This document shows, in pieces, positions 29,455 through 37,527 of a DNA stretch of 64,000 nucleotides (the first letter of the stretch is position 1; the number at the start of each line of letters is the position of its first letter). The notes beneath the pieces are model-generated. The model was not told the origin of the DNA and did no database searches. It worked only from the letters and a program-made list of their open reading frames with translations. Position numbers and translations under genes: made by a program. The stretch is from Rhodospirillales bacterium (GTDB lineage Bacteria > Pseudomonadota > Alphaproteobacteria > Reyranellales > Reyranellaceae): the NCBI GenBank assembly GCA_016185145.1, contig JACPOB010000107.1:1-64000 (forward strand). Direction: 5' to 3'.

Positions 29455-30081
29455 ATGATAGAATCTCAGACCGTCAGGATGGCCATGTCGAACCATCCTG
29501 TCGTGACCATGAAGCTGGCATCGACATCCGATGAATTGATGCAGTGCTACATGTTGCGCGCTGCCGTCTATATGGGCGAACAGCACTGCCCATATCACGA
29601 AGAGTACGACGGCAACGACTACACCGCGAGCCACATCATCGTGTACGTCGACGGCGAGCCTGCGGCGTCGCTGCGCGTGCGCTGGTTCGCGACCTTCATC
29701 AAGCTCGAACGCGCCGTCGTTCTCAAGCGCTACCGCTCGATGGGCCTCTTCCTGCCGCTCCTGCGCTGGGCCATCGAGCTCGGTCGTAAGAAGGGCTACA
29801 CCAAGGCATATCTGCATGGTCAGCGCCGGCTGTGGCCGATATTCGAGCGCGGAGGCTTCTACAAGGTCGATGTGAAGCCCTTCCACTTCTCCGATCACGA
29901 ATACGGAGCCTACGCTTGCGACATCGAGGTCGACGAAAAGACGCGGCCGACCGTTGTCACCGATCCGATGGTGCTGAACCGTCCTGAAGACCAGCTCGAC
30001 ATGCCGGGCATCCTGGAGCAGTCGATGGATCGGGGGGCTTCCAATCCACATGCAGAATGGACCGAACGTCGCGCGAATTGA
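29455..30081 (+). CDS. GNAT-family acyltransferase, first of a sister pair
   Basis: The 208-residue protein contains LRAAVYMGEQHCPYHEEYDGNDYTASHIIVYVDGEPAASLRVRWFATF, which resembles ElaA-type GNAT domains, followed by ERAVVLKRYRSMGLFLPLLRWAIELGRKKG. The coenzyme-A loop reads R94-S-M-G-L-F99, lacking the last Gly/Ala of R-x-x-G-x-G/A. It starts 1 bp after the nucleotidyltransferase stop with GAGGGGG just upstream, so it is certainly in the same operon. It is about 40 percent alike by eye to the next gene around the EExDGxD block. The substrate is unknown. Confidence 0.8.
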   Translation: MIESQTVRMAMSNHPVVTMKLASTSDELMQCYMLRAAVYMGEQHCPYHEEYDGNDYTASHIIVYVDGEPAASLRVRWFATFIKLERAVVLKRYRSMGLFLPLLRWAIELGRKKGYTKAYLHGQRRLWPIFERGGFYKVDVKPFHFSDHEYGAYACDIEVDEKTRPTVVTDPMVLNRPEDQLDMPGILEQSMDRGASNPHAEWTERRAN

Positions 30082-30095
30082 GGGGGACACAGACA

Positions 30096-30659
30096 ATGAG
30101 CATTACGCAATCCATTGGTGGCGAAACGGTCACCACCAAGCTCGCTATCCGCATGGAAGATTCGTTGCAGGCCTTCGCGGTGCGCGCCGCCTGCTTCATC
30201 GGTGAGTTGGACGTACCGTATTCCGAGGAGTTCGACGGCCACGATTTCGGCGCCACCCACATCATCGCCTCTGTCGGCGACGAGCCGGTGGGCGCGCTCA
30301 GGGTACGCTGGTTCCAGTCGTTCGCCATGCCCGAGCGGCTGGCCGTCGTCCAGCGCTTCCGCGGCCACAATATCGGGCAGCTCCTGCTCGAGCGGGCCCG
30401 CAAGCTGGCCGAGAGCCGCGGCTGCAACATGCTTTACGCCCAGGTCCTGCCGGCCAACGTCAAGTACTGGGAGAAGCAGGGCTGGCGCCGGCTGGTGGCC
30501 GAGGATGCGAGCTCGGGCGACAAGCGCATCGTGGCGGTCGTTCGGGCGGTCGATCCCAGCAAGCCGCTGCCCGAGGTCGAAGCACCGGAAACGGTGGTGT
30601 TGCGGCGCGAGGGCCAGCTCGATGCCTCGGGCCTGCCGCTGGGCACCGCGTCCAACTGA
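30096..30659 (+). CDS. GNAT-family acyltransferase, second of a sister pair
   Basis: The 187-residue protein has VRAACFIGELDVPYSEEFDGHDFGATHIIASVGDEPVGALRVRWFQSF, which matches the preceding protein closely in spacing. The coenzyme-A loop is R89-G-H-N-I-G94, missing the first Gly that its sister keeps. The end of the GNAT fold, YAQVLPANVKYWEKQGWRRL, is intact. A ribosome site AGGGGGACA lies before the ATG at 30096. It is followed by a strong hairpin at 30674-30700, which probably ends the operon. Confidence 0.82.
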   Translation: MSITQSIGGETVTTKLAIRMEDSLQAFAVRAACFIGELDVPYSEEFDGHDFGATHIIASVGDEPVGALRVRWFQSFAMPERLAVVQRFRGHNIGQLLLERARKLAESRGCNMLYAQVLPANVKYWEKQGWRRLVAEDASSGDKRIVAVVRAVDPSKPLPEVEAPETVVLRREGQLDASGLPLGTASN

Positions 30660-30673
30660 AAAATGAGGGCTTT

Positions 30674-30700
30674 CCGTCCGGCCGGCTATCGGCCGGACGG
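30674..30700 (+). terminator. Stem-loop after the nucleotidyltransferase/GNAT operon
   Basis: A perfect 11-bp stem CCGTCCGGCCG / CGGCCGGACGG with a GCTAT loop, 14 bp after the second GNAT stop. There is no long T run after it (CATATGCTTTC), so termination efficiency is uncertain. Confidence 0.6.
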
Positions 30701-30881
30701 CATATGCTTTCGGTACACTTCCTCTGCGTGTCGTGTAGGATTGCCGGACTGTCATGCCGTTACTCGGGGGAGAAACGGCCGGCCGGCGGTCCAGTTGGGG
30801 TGGCACGACACCTTTCGCGCCCACCCGTTCGCCGGTGAAGGTCGGCGGACGGGTGCGGCGGCGTAAAAACAGGGGGGTGAG

Positions 30882-31136
30882 TTGGTCGAGATCGTCCTTG
30901 AACCCAATGTTCGGCGGCGTCGTGGCCGCCAGCCATTGTCCGGGAAGAAGAAGGCAGCGGCGCTGTTCCGCGTGTGGCACGGCGTGCGCGAGCTGATCGA
31001 GCAGGCCGAGCGGCTGGACGACAGCGAACTGGTGCATTTCCTCGCCGTGACCCAGCTCCTCGTCGAGGAACGGGCGACGACGCTCACATCGGGCGTCGCG
31101 GCGTTCGACGACGTCGATACCAGCCTGCCGAACTAG
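30882..31136 (+). CDS. Small hypothetical protein, 84 residues
   Basis: A TTG start at 30882 follows AGGGGGGTGAG. The product is VEIVLEPNVRRRRGRQPLSG..., then a helical, charged stretch ALFRVWHGVRELIEQAERLDDSELVHFLAVTQLLVEERAT and a short acidic tail. Base composition and third-position GC fit a real gene. I do not recognise it. It lies downstream of the GNAT pair with a 222-bp gap containing a hairpin, so it may be a separate unit. Confidence 0.5.
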   Translation: MVEIVLEPNVRRRRGRQPLSGKKKAAALFRVWHGVRELIEQAERLDDSELVHFLAVTQLLVEERATTLTSGVAAFDDVDTSLPN

Positions 31137-31152
31137 GCGGTGACCTCATGAT

Positions 31153-31214
31153 TCGGACCGCGGGCGTCTCGCCCGCCTCATGAATCGTGAGCGGGCCGGA
31201 GGCCCGCGGTCCGC
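31153..31214. repeat. Family A palindromic element, copy 3
   Basis: Imperfect arms TCGGACCGCGGGC...CCCG and CGGG...GCCCGCGGTCCGCG flank CCTCATGAATCGTGAG. It sits between the convergent small ORF (ends 31136) and the DppC-type permease (ends 31221), which fits a terminator role. Confidence 0.8.
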
Positions 31215-31220
31215 GTATGA

Positions 31221-32105
31221 CTACTTGTGCCGCGGATCCAGTGCGTCGCGCAGGCCGTCGCCCAAGAGATTGAATGACAGCACGGCGAAGAAGATCGCGA
31301 AGCCCGGCCAGAAGGCCATCCACGGCGCCTGGGCGATGAAGCGCTGCGCCGAGTTCAGCATGCTGCCCCAGGACGGCGCCGGCGGCTGCTGGCCGAGCCC
31401 GAGGAACGAGAGCGCCGCCTCGGCGATGATGGCGCCGGCGATGGCCAGCGAGGCCTGCACCAGGAGCGGCGGCACGATGTTGGGCAGGACATGGCGCAGC
31501 GCGATGCGCCAGTGCGGATTGCCGACGGCGCGCGCGGCCTCGACATAGTCCTCGACCTTGGCGGCCAGCGTCTGGCCGCGCGTCAGGCGCACGAAGATCG
31601 GCGTGGCGGTGACGCCGATCGCGATCATGGCGTTGGTCAGGCTGGGGCCGAGGAAGGCGGCCAGGGCGATCGCCAGGATCAGGAACGGCACGGCGAGCAT
31701 GGCATCGACGATGCGCGACAGCACGGAGTCGACCCAGCCGCCGGCATAGCCGGCCAGCAGGCCGAGCGGCACGCCGACGCCGAGCGCAATGCCGACCGAC
31801 ACCAGGCCGGCGCTGAGCGAGGCGCGGGCCCCCCAGATCACCCGGCTCAGCACGTCGCGGCCGACCTCGTCGGTGCCCATCCAGTGGGCCCACGAGGGCG
31901 CCTTGCGCACCAGGCTCCAGCTCGTCGCGGTCGGATCGTAGGGCGCGACCCAGGGGGCAAGGATCGCCACCAGGACGAACAGCGCCACGACCGCCAGACC
32001 CACCATGGCGCCTTTGCGGCGCTTCAGACGCCGCCAAGCACGGGCCCACGGGTTCTCCTCGCTGGCATCGGCGACGGCGACGTCGGGAAGGGCGGTGGTC
32101 GTCAT
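31221..32105 (-). CDS. Peptide ABC transporter permease, DppC type (second operon)
   Basis: The 294-residue permease begins MTTTALPDVAVADASEENPWARAWRRLKRRKGAMVGLAVVALFVLVAILAPW. It has MGTDEVGRDVLSRVIWGARASL, the EAA loop DYVEAARAVGNPHWRIALRHVLPN and the typical end NLLGDGLRDALDPRHK. Its ATG at 32105 overlaps the dppB stop by 4 bases. It is the last gene of the operon that starts with gamma-glutamyltransferase at 39333. Confidence 0.94.
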   Translation of the reverse strand: MTTTALPDVAVADASEENPWARAWRRLKRRKGAMVGLAVVALFVLVAILAPWVAPYDPTATSWSLVRKAPSWAHWMGTDEVGRDVLSRVIWGARASLSAGLVSVGIALGVGVPLGLLAGYAGGWVDSVLSRIVDAMLAVPFLILAIALAAFLGPSLTNAMIAIGVTATPIFVRLTRGQTLAAKVEDYVEAARAVGNPHWRIALRHVLPNIVPPLLVQASLAIAGAIIAEAALSFLGLGQQPPAPSWGSMLNSAQRFIAQAPWMAFWPGFAIFFAVLSFNLLGDGLRDALDPRHK

Positions 32106-33043
32106 CCGCGCAGCCTCGGATTGACCAGCACGTAAGCCACGTCGGCCAGCAGATTGAGCACGATGTAGGTCGTGGCCGTCACCAGCACGACGCCCTGCAC
32201 CACGGCATAGTCGCGATTGAATACGGCATCGACGATCAGCTTGCCGAAGCCCGGGATGGTGAAGATCTGCTCGGTCAGCACCGCGCCCGAGAGCAAGGTG
32301 CCGAACTCCAGCGCGCCCAGCGTGATCACCGGCGTCATGGCGTTGCGCAGCGCATGCTTCAGGACCACCCGGCGCTCGTAGAGGCCCTTGGCGCGGGCGG
32401 TGCGTACATAGTCCGCCCCCATCGCCTGCAGCATGGCGCTGCGGGTGTGGCGCATCAGGATGGCGGCGATGGCGTTGCCCAGCACGAAGGCCGGCATCAC
32501 CGTGGTAGCGAGGCTGGCCCGCCAGTCTTCGCCGAGCCGGACGTAGCCCGAGGCCGGCAGCCAGCCCAGTGTCACCGAGAACAGGAAGATCATCAGGATG
32601 CCCAGCCAGAAATTGGGCGTGCTGATGCCCCACAGGGCGAAGATGTTGGCGCCGTAGTCCCAGGCGGTGTCCTTCTTCACTGCCGAGATGATGCCGGCCG
32701 GGATGCCGATGCCGAGCGCCACCACGATCGCCATGGCGGCGAGCTGCAGGGTCACCGGCAGCTTTTCGCCGACCAACGAGCCGACCGATGCCTTGAGCCG
32801 CATCGATTCGCCCAGGTTCCCGGAGAGCACGCCCTTGATCCAATAGAAGTACTGGATGGGGATCGGCTCGTTCAGTCGGTACTGCTGGCGGATCTCCTCC
32901 AGCACCGCGGGATCGCGCTCCTCGCCCGCCATGATCAGCGCCGGATCGCCCGGCAGCAACTGCTGCAGGCCGAAGATCAGCATCGACACCAGGATCAGTG
33001 TCGGGATGATCTGCAGCAGCCGCTGGGTGAGGAAGGCGAGCAT
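32102..33043 (-). CDS. Peptide ABC transporter permease, DppB type (second operon)
   Basis: The 313-residue permease starts MLAFLTQRLLQIIPTLILVSMLIFGLQQLLPGDPA and has the EAA loop DYVRTARAKGLYERRVVLKHALRNAMTPVIT and the usual end VAYVLVNPRLRG. It forms the channel with the overlapping DppC-type gene. It is 62 bp from the binding-protein stop, with a half-size family A palindrome in the gap. Confidence 0.94.
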   Translation of the reverse strand: MLAFLTQRLLQIIPTLILVSMLIFGLQQLLPGDPALIMAGEERDPAVLEEIRQQYRLNEPIPIQYFYWIKGVLSGNLGESMRLKASVGSLVGEKLPVTLQLAAMAIVVALGIGIPAGIISAVKKDTAWDYGANIFALWGISTPNFWLGILMIFLFSVTLGWLPASGYVRLGEDWRASLATTVMPAFVLGNAIAAILMRHTRSAMLQAMGADYVRTARAKGLYERRVVLKHALRNAMTPVITLGALEFGTLLSGAVLTEQIFTIPGFGKLIVDAVFNRDYAVVQGVVLVTATTYIVLNLLADVAYVLVNPRLRG

Positions 33044-33060
33044 TAGAGTCCTATGTCATC

Positions 33061-33104
33061 GTCTTCCGGATCGCGCGCTTCCAGCGCGCTCATGAGCGCG
33101 CAGA
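33061..33104. repeat. Truncated family A element, copy 4 (between SBP and dppB)
   Basis: Sequence GTCTTCCGGATCGCGCGC is the left arm of family A; it is followed by CCAGCGCGCTCATGAGCGCGC, itself a palindrome (GCGCGCTCATGAGCGCGC, 33083-33101). The GGTCC right arm is missing. It occupies the same operon position as copy 2: between the binding-protein gene and dppB. Confidence 0.75.
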
Positions 33105-33105
33105 G

Positions 33106-34623
33106 TTACTTCAGCTTGACGCCGACGACGCGGATCAGGCCGTCGGGCATCTGCTTGTAGCCGTCGACCTTGTCGCTGAGCGCGACCAGGACGCGGCGAT
33201 GATAGATGTACTTGATCGAGCCGTCGGCCAGGTAGCGCTTGGCGATGTTCTCATAGATCTTCTTGCGCTCGGCGGGATCGCTCTTGATGCGTGCCTGCTT
33301 GTGCCACTCGTCGACGTCTTTGTCGCAGTAGCCCGAGTTGTTCTGCGGTGAGCCGCAGGTCTGGAAGGAGAAGGAGTTGCCGTCGGGATCGCTGCGGCCC
33401 GACCAGCCGATCAGGTACAGCTCGTAATTGCCGTCCTCGGCCTGCTTCAGCGAGGTCGCGAACTCGGTGACCCGGATCTTCAGGTCGAAGCCGGTCTCGG
33501 CCACCATCGACTGCAGCACCTCGGCGACCTGTCGGGTCTCGGGATTGTTGGGCACCATGAAGTCGAGCGAGATCTTGCCCGTGACGCCCGCTTCCTTGAG
33601 CAGCGCCTTGGCCTTGGCGACGTCGCGCTTGGGCACCGGCAGGGACTGCTGGTAGTAGGGGTTGGTCGGGTTGATCCACTGGTTGCCCGGCACGAACTCG
33701 CCGTTGAACACGACCTGGTTCAGCGCGTCACGGTCGATCGAGAGCTCGAAGGCCTGGCGCACGCGCGCGTCCTTGGCGAGCGGCGACGTGGCCTTGGGGC
33801 CGTTCGACAGGTTGATGGTGATGCCCTGGTAGCCGAGTTCGACGGCGCTGATCAGCTTGAGCTTGGGGTTCTCGCGCACCGTCTTGATGTCGGTGGCGAG
33901 CACGCGCTCGATCATGTCGAGGCCGCCCGAGCGCAGGTTGGCGAGCCGCACCGTCGAATCGACGATCGGCAGGTAGGTGATCTTGTCGATGAACACCTGG
34001 TCCTTGTTCCAGTAGTCGGCGAATTTCTCGACGACGATGCGGTCCTGCTGCACGCGCTCGACGAACTTGTAGGGGCCGGCGCAGACCGGCTTCAGGCCGA
34101 ACTTGTCGCCCGCCGCCTCGGCCGCCTTGGGCGAGACCATCATGCCGGCGCGGTCGGTGAGCTGGGCCAGCAGCGGCGAGAACGGCGCCTTGAGCTTCAG
34201 CTTGATCGTCGAAGGATCGACCACTTCGATGGAATCGATCGACGCGATCTCGGGCTTGCGGAACGAGCCCTTCATGCTGAGGTGCCGCTCGAGGCTGTAC
34301 TTGGCGGCCTCGGCGTTGAACGGCTCGCCGTCATGGAACTTCACGCCCTGCCGCAGCTTGATGGTCACCGTCAGGCCGTCCGGGGAGGTCTCGTGGCTGG
34401 TGGCGAGCTGCGGCACGACGTTCAGCTTCTCGTCGATGTCGAACAGCTTGTCGCAGATCGACGAGAAGACGATGCGGCCGACATAGGTACGCGCCAGCGT
34501 CGGGTCGAGCACGTCGGGATCCTCGGCGAGCCCGATGCGCAGGTTCGACTGGGCCATGGCGCTGCCGCCGGCGACGGCGGCGAACGCCAGCGAAAGCACC
34601 GCGCGCTTGAACGTGTTCCTCAT
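33106..34623 (-). CDS. Peptide ABC transporter substrate-binding protein (SBP family 5)
   Basis: The 505-residue protein has a Sec signal, [25 protein letters not shown] with cleavage near residue 25. The mature part has [60 protein letters not shown] and later family 5 blocks. Unlike the first operon's binding protein, it lacks twin arginines. With gamma-glutamyltransferase in the operon it may bind glutathione or gamma-glutamyl peptides, as GsiB does; this is inference. It overlaps the dppF stop by 4 bases. Confidence 0.93.
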   Translation of the reverse strand: MRNTFKRAVLSLAFAAVAGGSAMAQSNLRIGLAEDPDVLDPTLARTYVGRIVFSSICDKLFDIDEKLNVVPQLATSHETSPDGLTVTIKLRQGVKFHDGEPFNAEAAKYSLERHLSMKGSFRKPEIASIDSIEVVDPSTIKLKLKAPFSPLLAQLTDRAGMMVSPKAAEAAGDKFGLKPVCAGPYKFVERVQQDRIVVEKFADYWNKDQVFIDKITYLPIVDSTVRLANLRSGGLDMIERVLATDIKTVRENPKLKLISAVELGYQGITINLSNGPKATSPLAKDARVRQAFELSIDRDALNQVVFNGEFVPGNQWINPTNPYYQQSLPVPKRDVAKAKALLKEAGVTGKISLDFMVPNNPETRQVAEVLQSMVAETGFDLKIRVTEFATSLKQAEDGNYELYLIGWSGRSDPDGNSFSFQTCGSPQNNSGYCDKDVDEWHKQARIKSDPAERKKIYENIAKRYLADGSIKYIYHRRVLVALSDKVDGYKQMPDGLIRVVGVKLK

Positions 34624-35699
34624 GAAGCCTCCCTTTGTTGATTGCTGACGAATGCCGCCTGCAGGCGGGTCAGTCGGATGCGATCGGCATCGTGGTCCGC
34701 CGCCTCGGCGAGGACCGCGGGCGGCGGAAACTCGGGCCAGTAGGGGCAGGCCGTGGCATGGCTTGCGCCGTCGTCGGCCAGCGCCGGCTCGTCACGCCTG
34801 CAGGCGTCGCGCGCGAAGGTGCAGCGCGTATGGAAGCGGCAGCCCGACGGCGGGTTCATCGCGCTTGGAATATCGCCCTCCAGCAGCGTGCGCTCGCGCG
34901 CAGCCGTCGGATCGGGCAGCGGCACGGCGGCCAGCAGGGCGCGTGTGTAGGGATGGCGCGGATTGCGGAAGAGCTCGTCGGTCGTCGCCGTCTCCACGAT
35001 CTTGCCCAGGTACATTACGGCGATGCGATCGGCGATGTGTTTCACAACCGCGAGATCGTGGCTGATGAAGATGTAGGCGAGCCCGAAGCGCTGCTGCAGC
35101 GAACGCATCAGGTTGATGACCTGTGCCTGGATCGACACGTCGAGCGCCGACACCGGCTCGTCGGCCACGATCAGCTTCGGCTCGACGGCCAGCGCGCGGG
35201 CGATCGCCAGCCGCTGGCGCTGGCCGCCGGAGAATTCGTGCGGATAACGCCGCACGTGGTCGGGACGCAAGCCGACCAGGTCCAGCAGTTCGCCGACGCG
35301 CGCCTTGCGCGCCCCATCATTCTTCGCCAGCCCATGCAGCATCAGCGGCTCGCCCAGCATGGCGCCCACAGTCATGCGTGGATTGAGCGATGCGTAGGGG
35401 TCCTGGAAGATCACCTGCATGCGCTGGCGGCGTGCGCGCATGGCGCCATCGGAGAGCGCCAGCAGGTCCTCGCCCTCGAAACGCACCTGGCCGGCCGACG
35501 GCTCGATCAGGCGCAGCACCAGGCGGCCGACCGTCGACTTGCCGCAGCCCGATTCGCCGACAATGGCGAGCGTTTCGCCCGTGCGAAGCTCGAAGTCGAC
35601 GCCGTCGACGGCGCGGACATGGCCCGATACGAGGCCGAAGGCGCCGCGCCGCACCGGGAAGTGCTTGGCCAGGCCCGCGACTTCGAGCAGCGCGCTCAT
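34620..35699 (-). CDS. Peptide ABC transporter ATP-binding protein, DppF/OppF type (second operon)
   Basis: The 359-residue ATPase has Walker [22 protein letters not shown], signature [15 protein letters not shown], Walker B LIVADEP and SHDLAV. The oligopeptide C-terminal extension [24 protein letters not shown] is followed by a tail of about 50 residues beyond the usual end. It overlaps its neighbours on both sides by 4 bases, showing tight coupling in the order dppD-dppF-SBP. Confidence 0.94.
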   Translation of the reverse strand: MSALLEVAGLAKHFPVRRGAFGLVSGHVRAVDGVDFELRTGETLAIVGESGCGKSTVGRLVLRLIEPSAGQVRFEGEDLLALSDGAMRARRQRMQVIFQDPYASLNPRMTVGAMLGEPLMLHGLAKNDGARKARVGELLDLVGLRPDHVRRYPHEFSGGQRQRLAIARALAVEPKLIVADEPVSALDVSIQAQVINLMRSLQQRFGLAYIFISHDLAVVKHIADRIAVMYLGKIVETATTDELFRNPRHPYTRALLAAVPLPDPTAARERTLLEGDIPSAMNPPSGCRFHTRCTFARDACRRDEPALADDGASHATACPYWPEFPPPAVLAEAADHDADRIRLTRLQAAFVSNQQREAS

Positions 35700-36676
35700 T
35701 GGATCACCTGCGCCAGCGGCGCGCGGCGGCAGCGTGTCAGATGCCCGGGCGCCACTTCCACGAGCGGCGGCGTCTCGACCCGGCAGGCCGGTTCGACGAA
35801 CGGGCAGCGCGCGGCGAAGCGGCAGCCGTCGGGCGGCCGGCTCATGTCGGGCACGCGACCCTCGATCGAGGGCAGGCGCTCACGTTTCTCATCGAGTCGC
35901 GGGATCGAGCCCAGGAGACCGACCGTGTAAGGGTGCTCGGGGCGGGCGAAGAGTTCGCGCACCGGCGCGCGCTCGACGATCTGGCCGGCGTACATGACCG
36001 CGACATCGTCGGCCATCTCGGCCACGACGCCGAGATCGTGGGTGATCAGGATGATGGCGGTGCCTGTATCGCGGCGCAGCCCGCGCATCAGGTCGAGGAT
36101 CTGCGCCTGGATGGTGACGTCGAGCGCGGTGGTCGGCTCGTCGGCGATCAGCAGTTCTGGCCCGCAGGCCAGCGCCATGGCGATCATGGCGCGCTGGCGC
36201 ATGCCGCCTGACAGCTTGTGCGGATAGTCGTCGATGCGCTTCTCCGGCGAGGGGATGCGGACCGTGCGCAGCATTTCTATCGCGCGCGCCCGGGCGTCGG
36301 CGGCCGACAGGCCCTGGTGGCGCTGGATCGCCTCGATGATCTGGTCACCCACCGTGTAGGCGGGATTGAGCGAGGTCATCGGCTCCTGGAAGATCATGGC
36401 GAGGCGCGCGCCGCGCATGTCGCGGATGGCGTTGGCATCGAGGGTCAGGAGATCGCGGCCCTCGAAGCGGACTTCGCCCTTCACCGTGGAATTCTCAGGC
36501 GGCAGCAGGCCCATGACGGCGAGCGACGTCACGCTCTTGCCGCAGCCCGATTCGCCCACCAGCCCCAGGGTGCGGCCGCGCTCGAGGCTGAGGTCGATGC
36601 CGTCGACGGCGCGCACCGTACCGTCGTCGGTGGCGAAGGACACGGCGAGCTGGCGCAGTTCCAGCAGAACGCTCAT
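35696..36676 (-). CDS. Peptide ABC transporter ATP-binding protein, DppD/OppD type (second operon)
   Basis: The 326-residue ATPase begins [34 protein letters not shown] and has Walker [22 protein letters not shown], signature [15 protein letters not shown], Walker B LIADEP and ITHDLGV, with the C-terminal [19 protein letters not shown]. It is coupled to the DUF1028 gene upstream and dppF downstream by ATGA overlaps. Confidence 0.94.
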   Translation of the reverse strand: MSVLLELRQLAVSFATDDGTVRAVDGIDLSLERGRTLGLVGESGCGKSVTSLAVMGLLPPENSTVKGEVRFEGRDLLTLDANAIRDMRGARLAMIFQEPMTSLNPAYTVGDQIIEAIQRHQGLSAADARARAIEMLRTVRIPSPEKRIDDYPHKLSGGMRQRAMIAMALACGPELLIADEPTTALDVTIQAQILDLMRGLRRDTGTAIILITHDLGVVAEMADDVAVMYAGQIVERAPVRELFARPEHPYTVGLLGSIPRLDEKRERLPSIEGRVPDMSRPPDGCRFAARCPFVEPACRVETPPLVEVAPGHLTRCRRAPLAQVIQ

Positions 36677-37386
36677 TGAGGCTCCGCCGCCAGGCTCCTT
36701 TCGATGCCGGCGTCGATTGCGGCACGATCGAAGATGCCGGCCGGATTCTCGCGCGTCGGGATGAAATCGCGAAAATGCGTCCAGCGCTCACGGCTGACGG
36801 TTTCCAGCCGCGCCAGCTCGAGCAGGGGCTCGATATGGTCGTCGACGCGCAGGTCGAGCTCGGAATAGTCCTGGTTGCCGTAGATCACCAGCGCCGCCGA
36901 CTGCTTGCCGCGCCTGTCGCCGCCGACCTTCTCGCCCGCCTTCATGGCGCCGATCAGGCGCCTCGGCAGGGGCATGGCGGCGTTCTCGCGGAAGTAGCGC
37001 ACGGTCTCGGAAACGACCTGGGGGCCGGCCAGCATGTTGCCCGCGACCGACATGTCCTCACCGATCCAGTGGCCGCACCACGGCACGCACTCGGCTCCGG
37101 TATGGGCGGCGAACTTGCCGTCGGCGCCCATGACATGGACCTGGCGGTGCTCGCGGCCGGCGTCGGGTGTGGTCAGGATGCGCACCAGGTCGGCGGCGCC
37201 GACATTTTCACGGATCAGCCGCAGTCCGTGCGGGCCGTAGAGCGGGTTCATGAGCGCCTGCGTGCATACGGCGCCCTTCTTGGGCTCGATGTAGGGCACC
37301 CGCGCGCCGACGGCGAAGAACTTGGTGGCGACGGCGATGGCGATGCGACCGCTGCTCTTCTCGTGGAAGATGATCGACCAGGTCAT
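36673..37386 (-). CDS. DUF1028 family protein (Ntn-hydrolase-like)
   Basis: The 237-residue protein starts MTWSIIFHEKSSGRIAIAVATKFFAVGARVPYIEPKKGAVCTQALMNPLYGPHGLRLI, the DUF1028 signature. This family has an Ntn-hydrolase-like fold and often accompanies peptide transporters. The ATG at 37386 fits family starts. Its stop overlaps the dppD start. Its placement between gamma-glutamyltransferase and the transporter genes suggests a peptidase or amidase step on the imported substrate, but no catalytic activity is established by the sequence. Confidence 0.88.
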   Translation of the reverse strand: MTWSIIFHEKSSGRIAIAVATKFFAVGARVPYIEPKKGAVCTQALMNPLYGPHGLRLIRENVGAADLVRILTTPDAGREHRQVHVMGADGKFAAHTGAECVPWCGHWIGEDMSVAGNMLAGPQVVSETVRYFRENAAMPLPRRLIGAMKAGEKVGGDRRGKQSAALVIYGNQDYSELDLRVDDHIEPLLELARLETVSRERWTHFRDFIPTRENPAGIFDRAAIDAGIERSLAAEPQ

Positions 37387-37402
37387 GGGTGCAAAACGCA
37401 CT

Positions 37403-37509
37403 CCTCACCCTGAGGAGCGTCGCGAAGCGACGCGTCTCGAAGGGTGGGCAGCAGCATGACTGGCTCCCACCCTTCGAGACGCGGCCTGCGGCCGCTCCTC
37501 AGGGTGAGG
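37403..37509. repeat. Family B core repeat without outer arms, copy 3
   Basis: The core from CCTCACCCTGAGGAGC (37403-37418) to GCTCCTCAGGGTGAGG (37494-37509), with TCTCGAAGGGTGGG and its inverse inside. Small hairpins are GTCGC-GAA-GCGAC and GCGGCC-TGC-GGCCGC. The outer 25-bp GCGCCACTCCAGTGG arms seen at 26743 and 55837 are absent. It lies between gamma-glutamyltransferase and DUF1028 on the same strand. Confidence 0.9.
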
Positions 37510-37527
37510 TGGTGCTGATCATTCATC

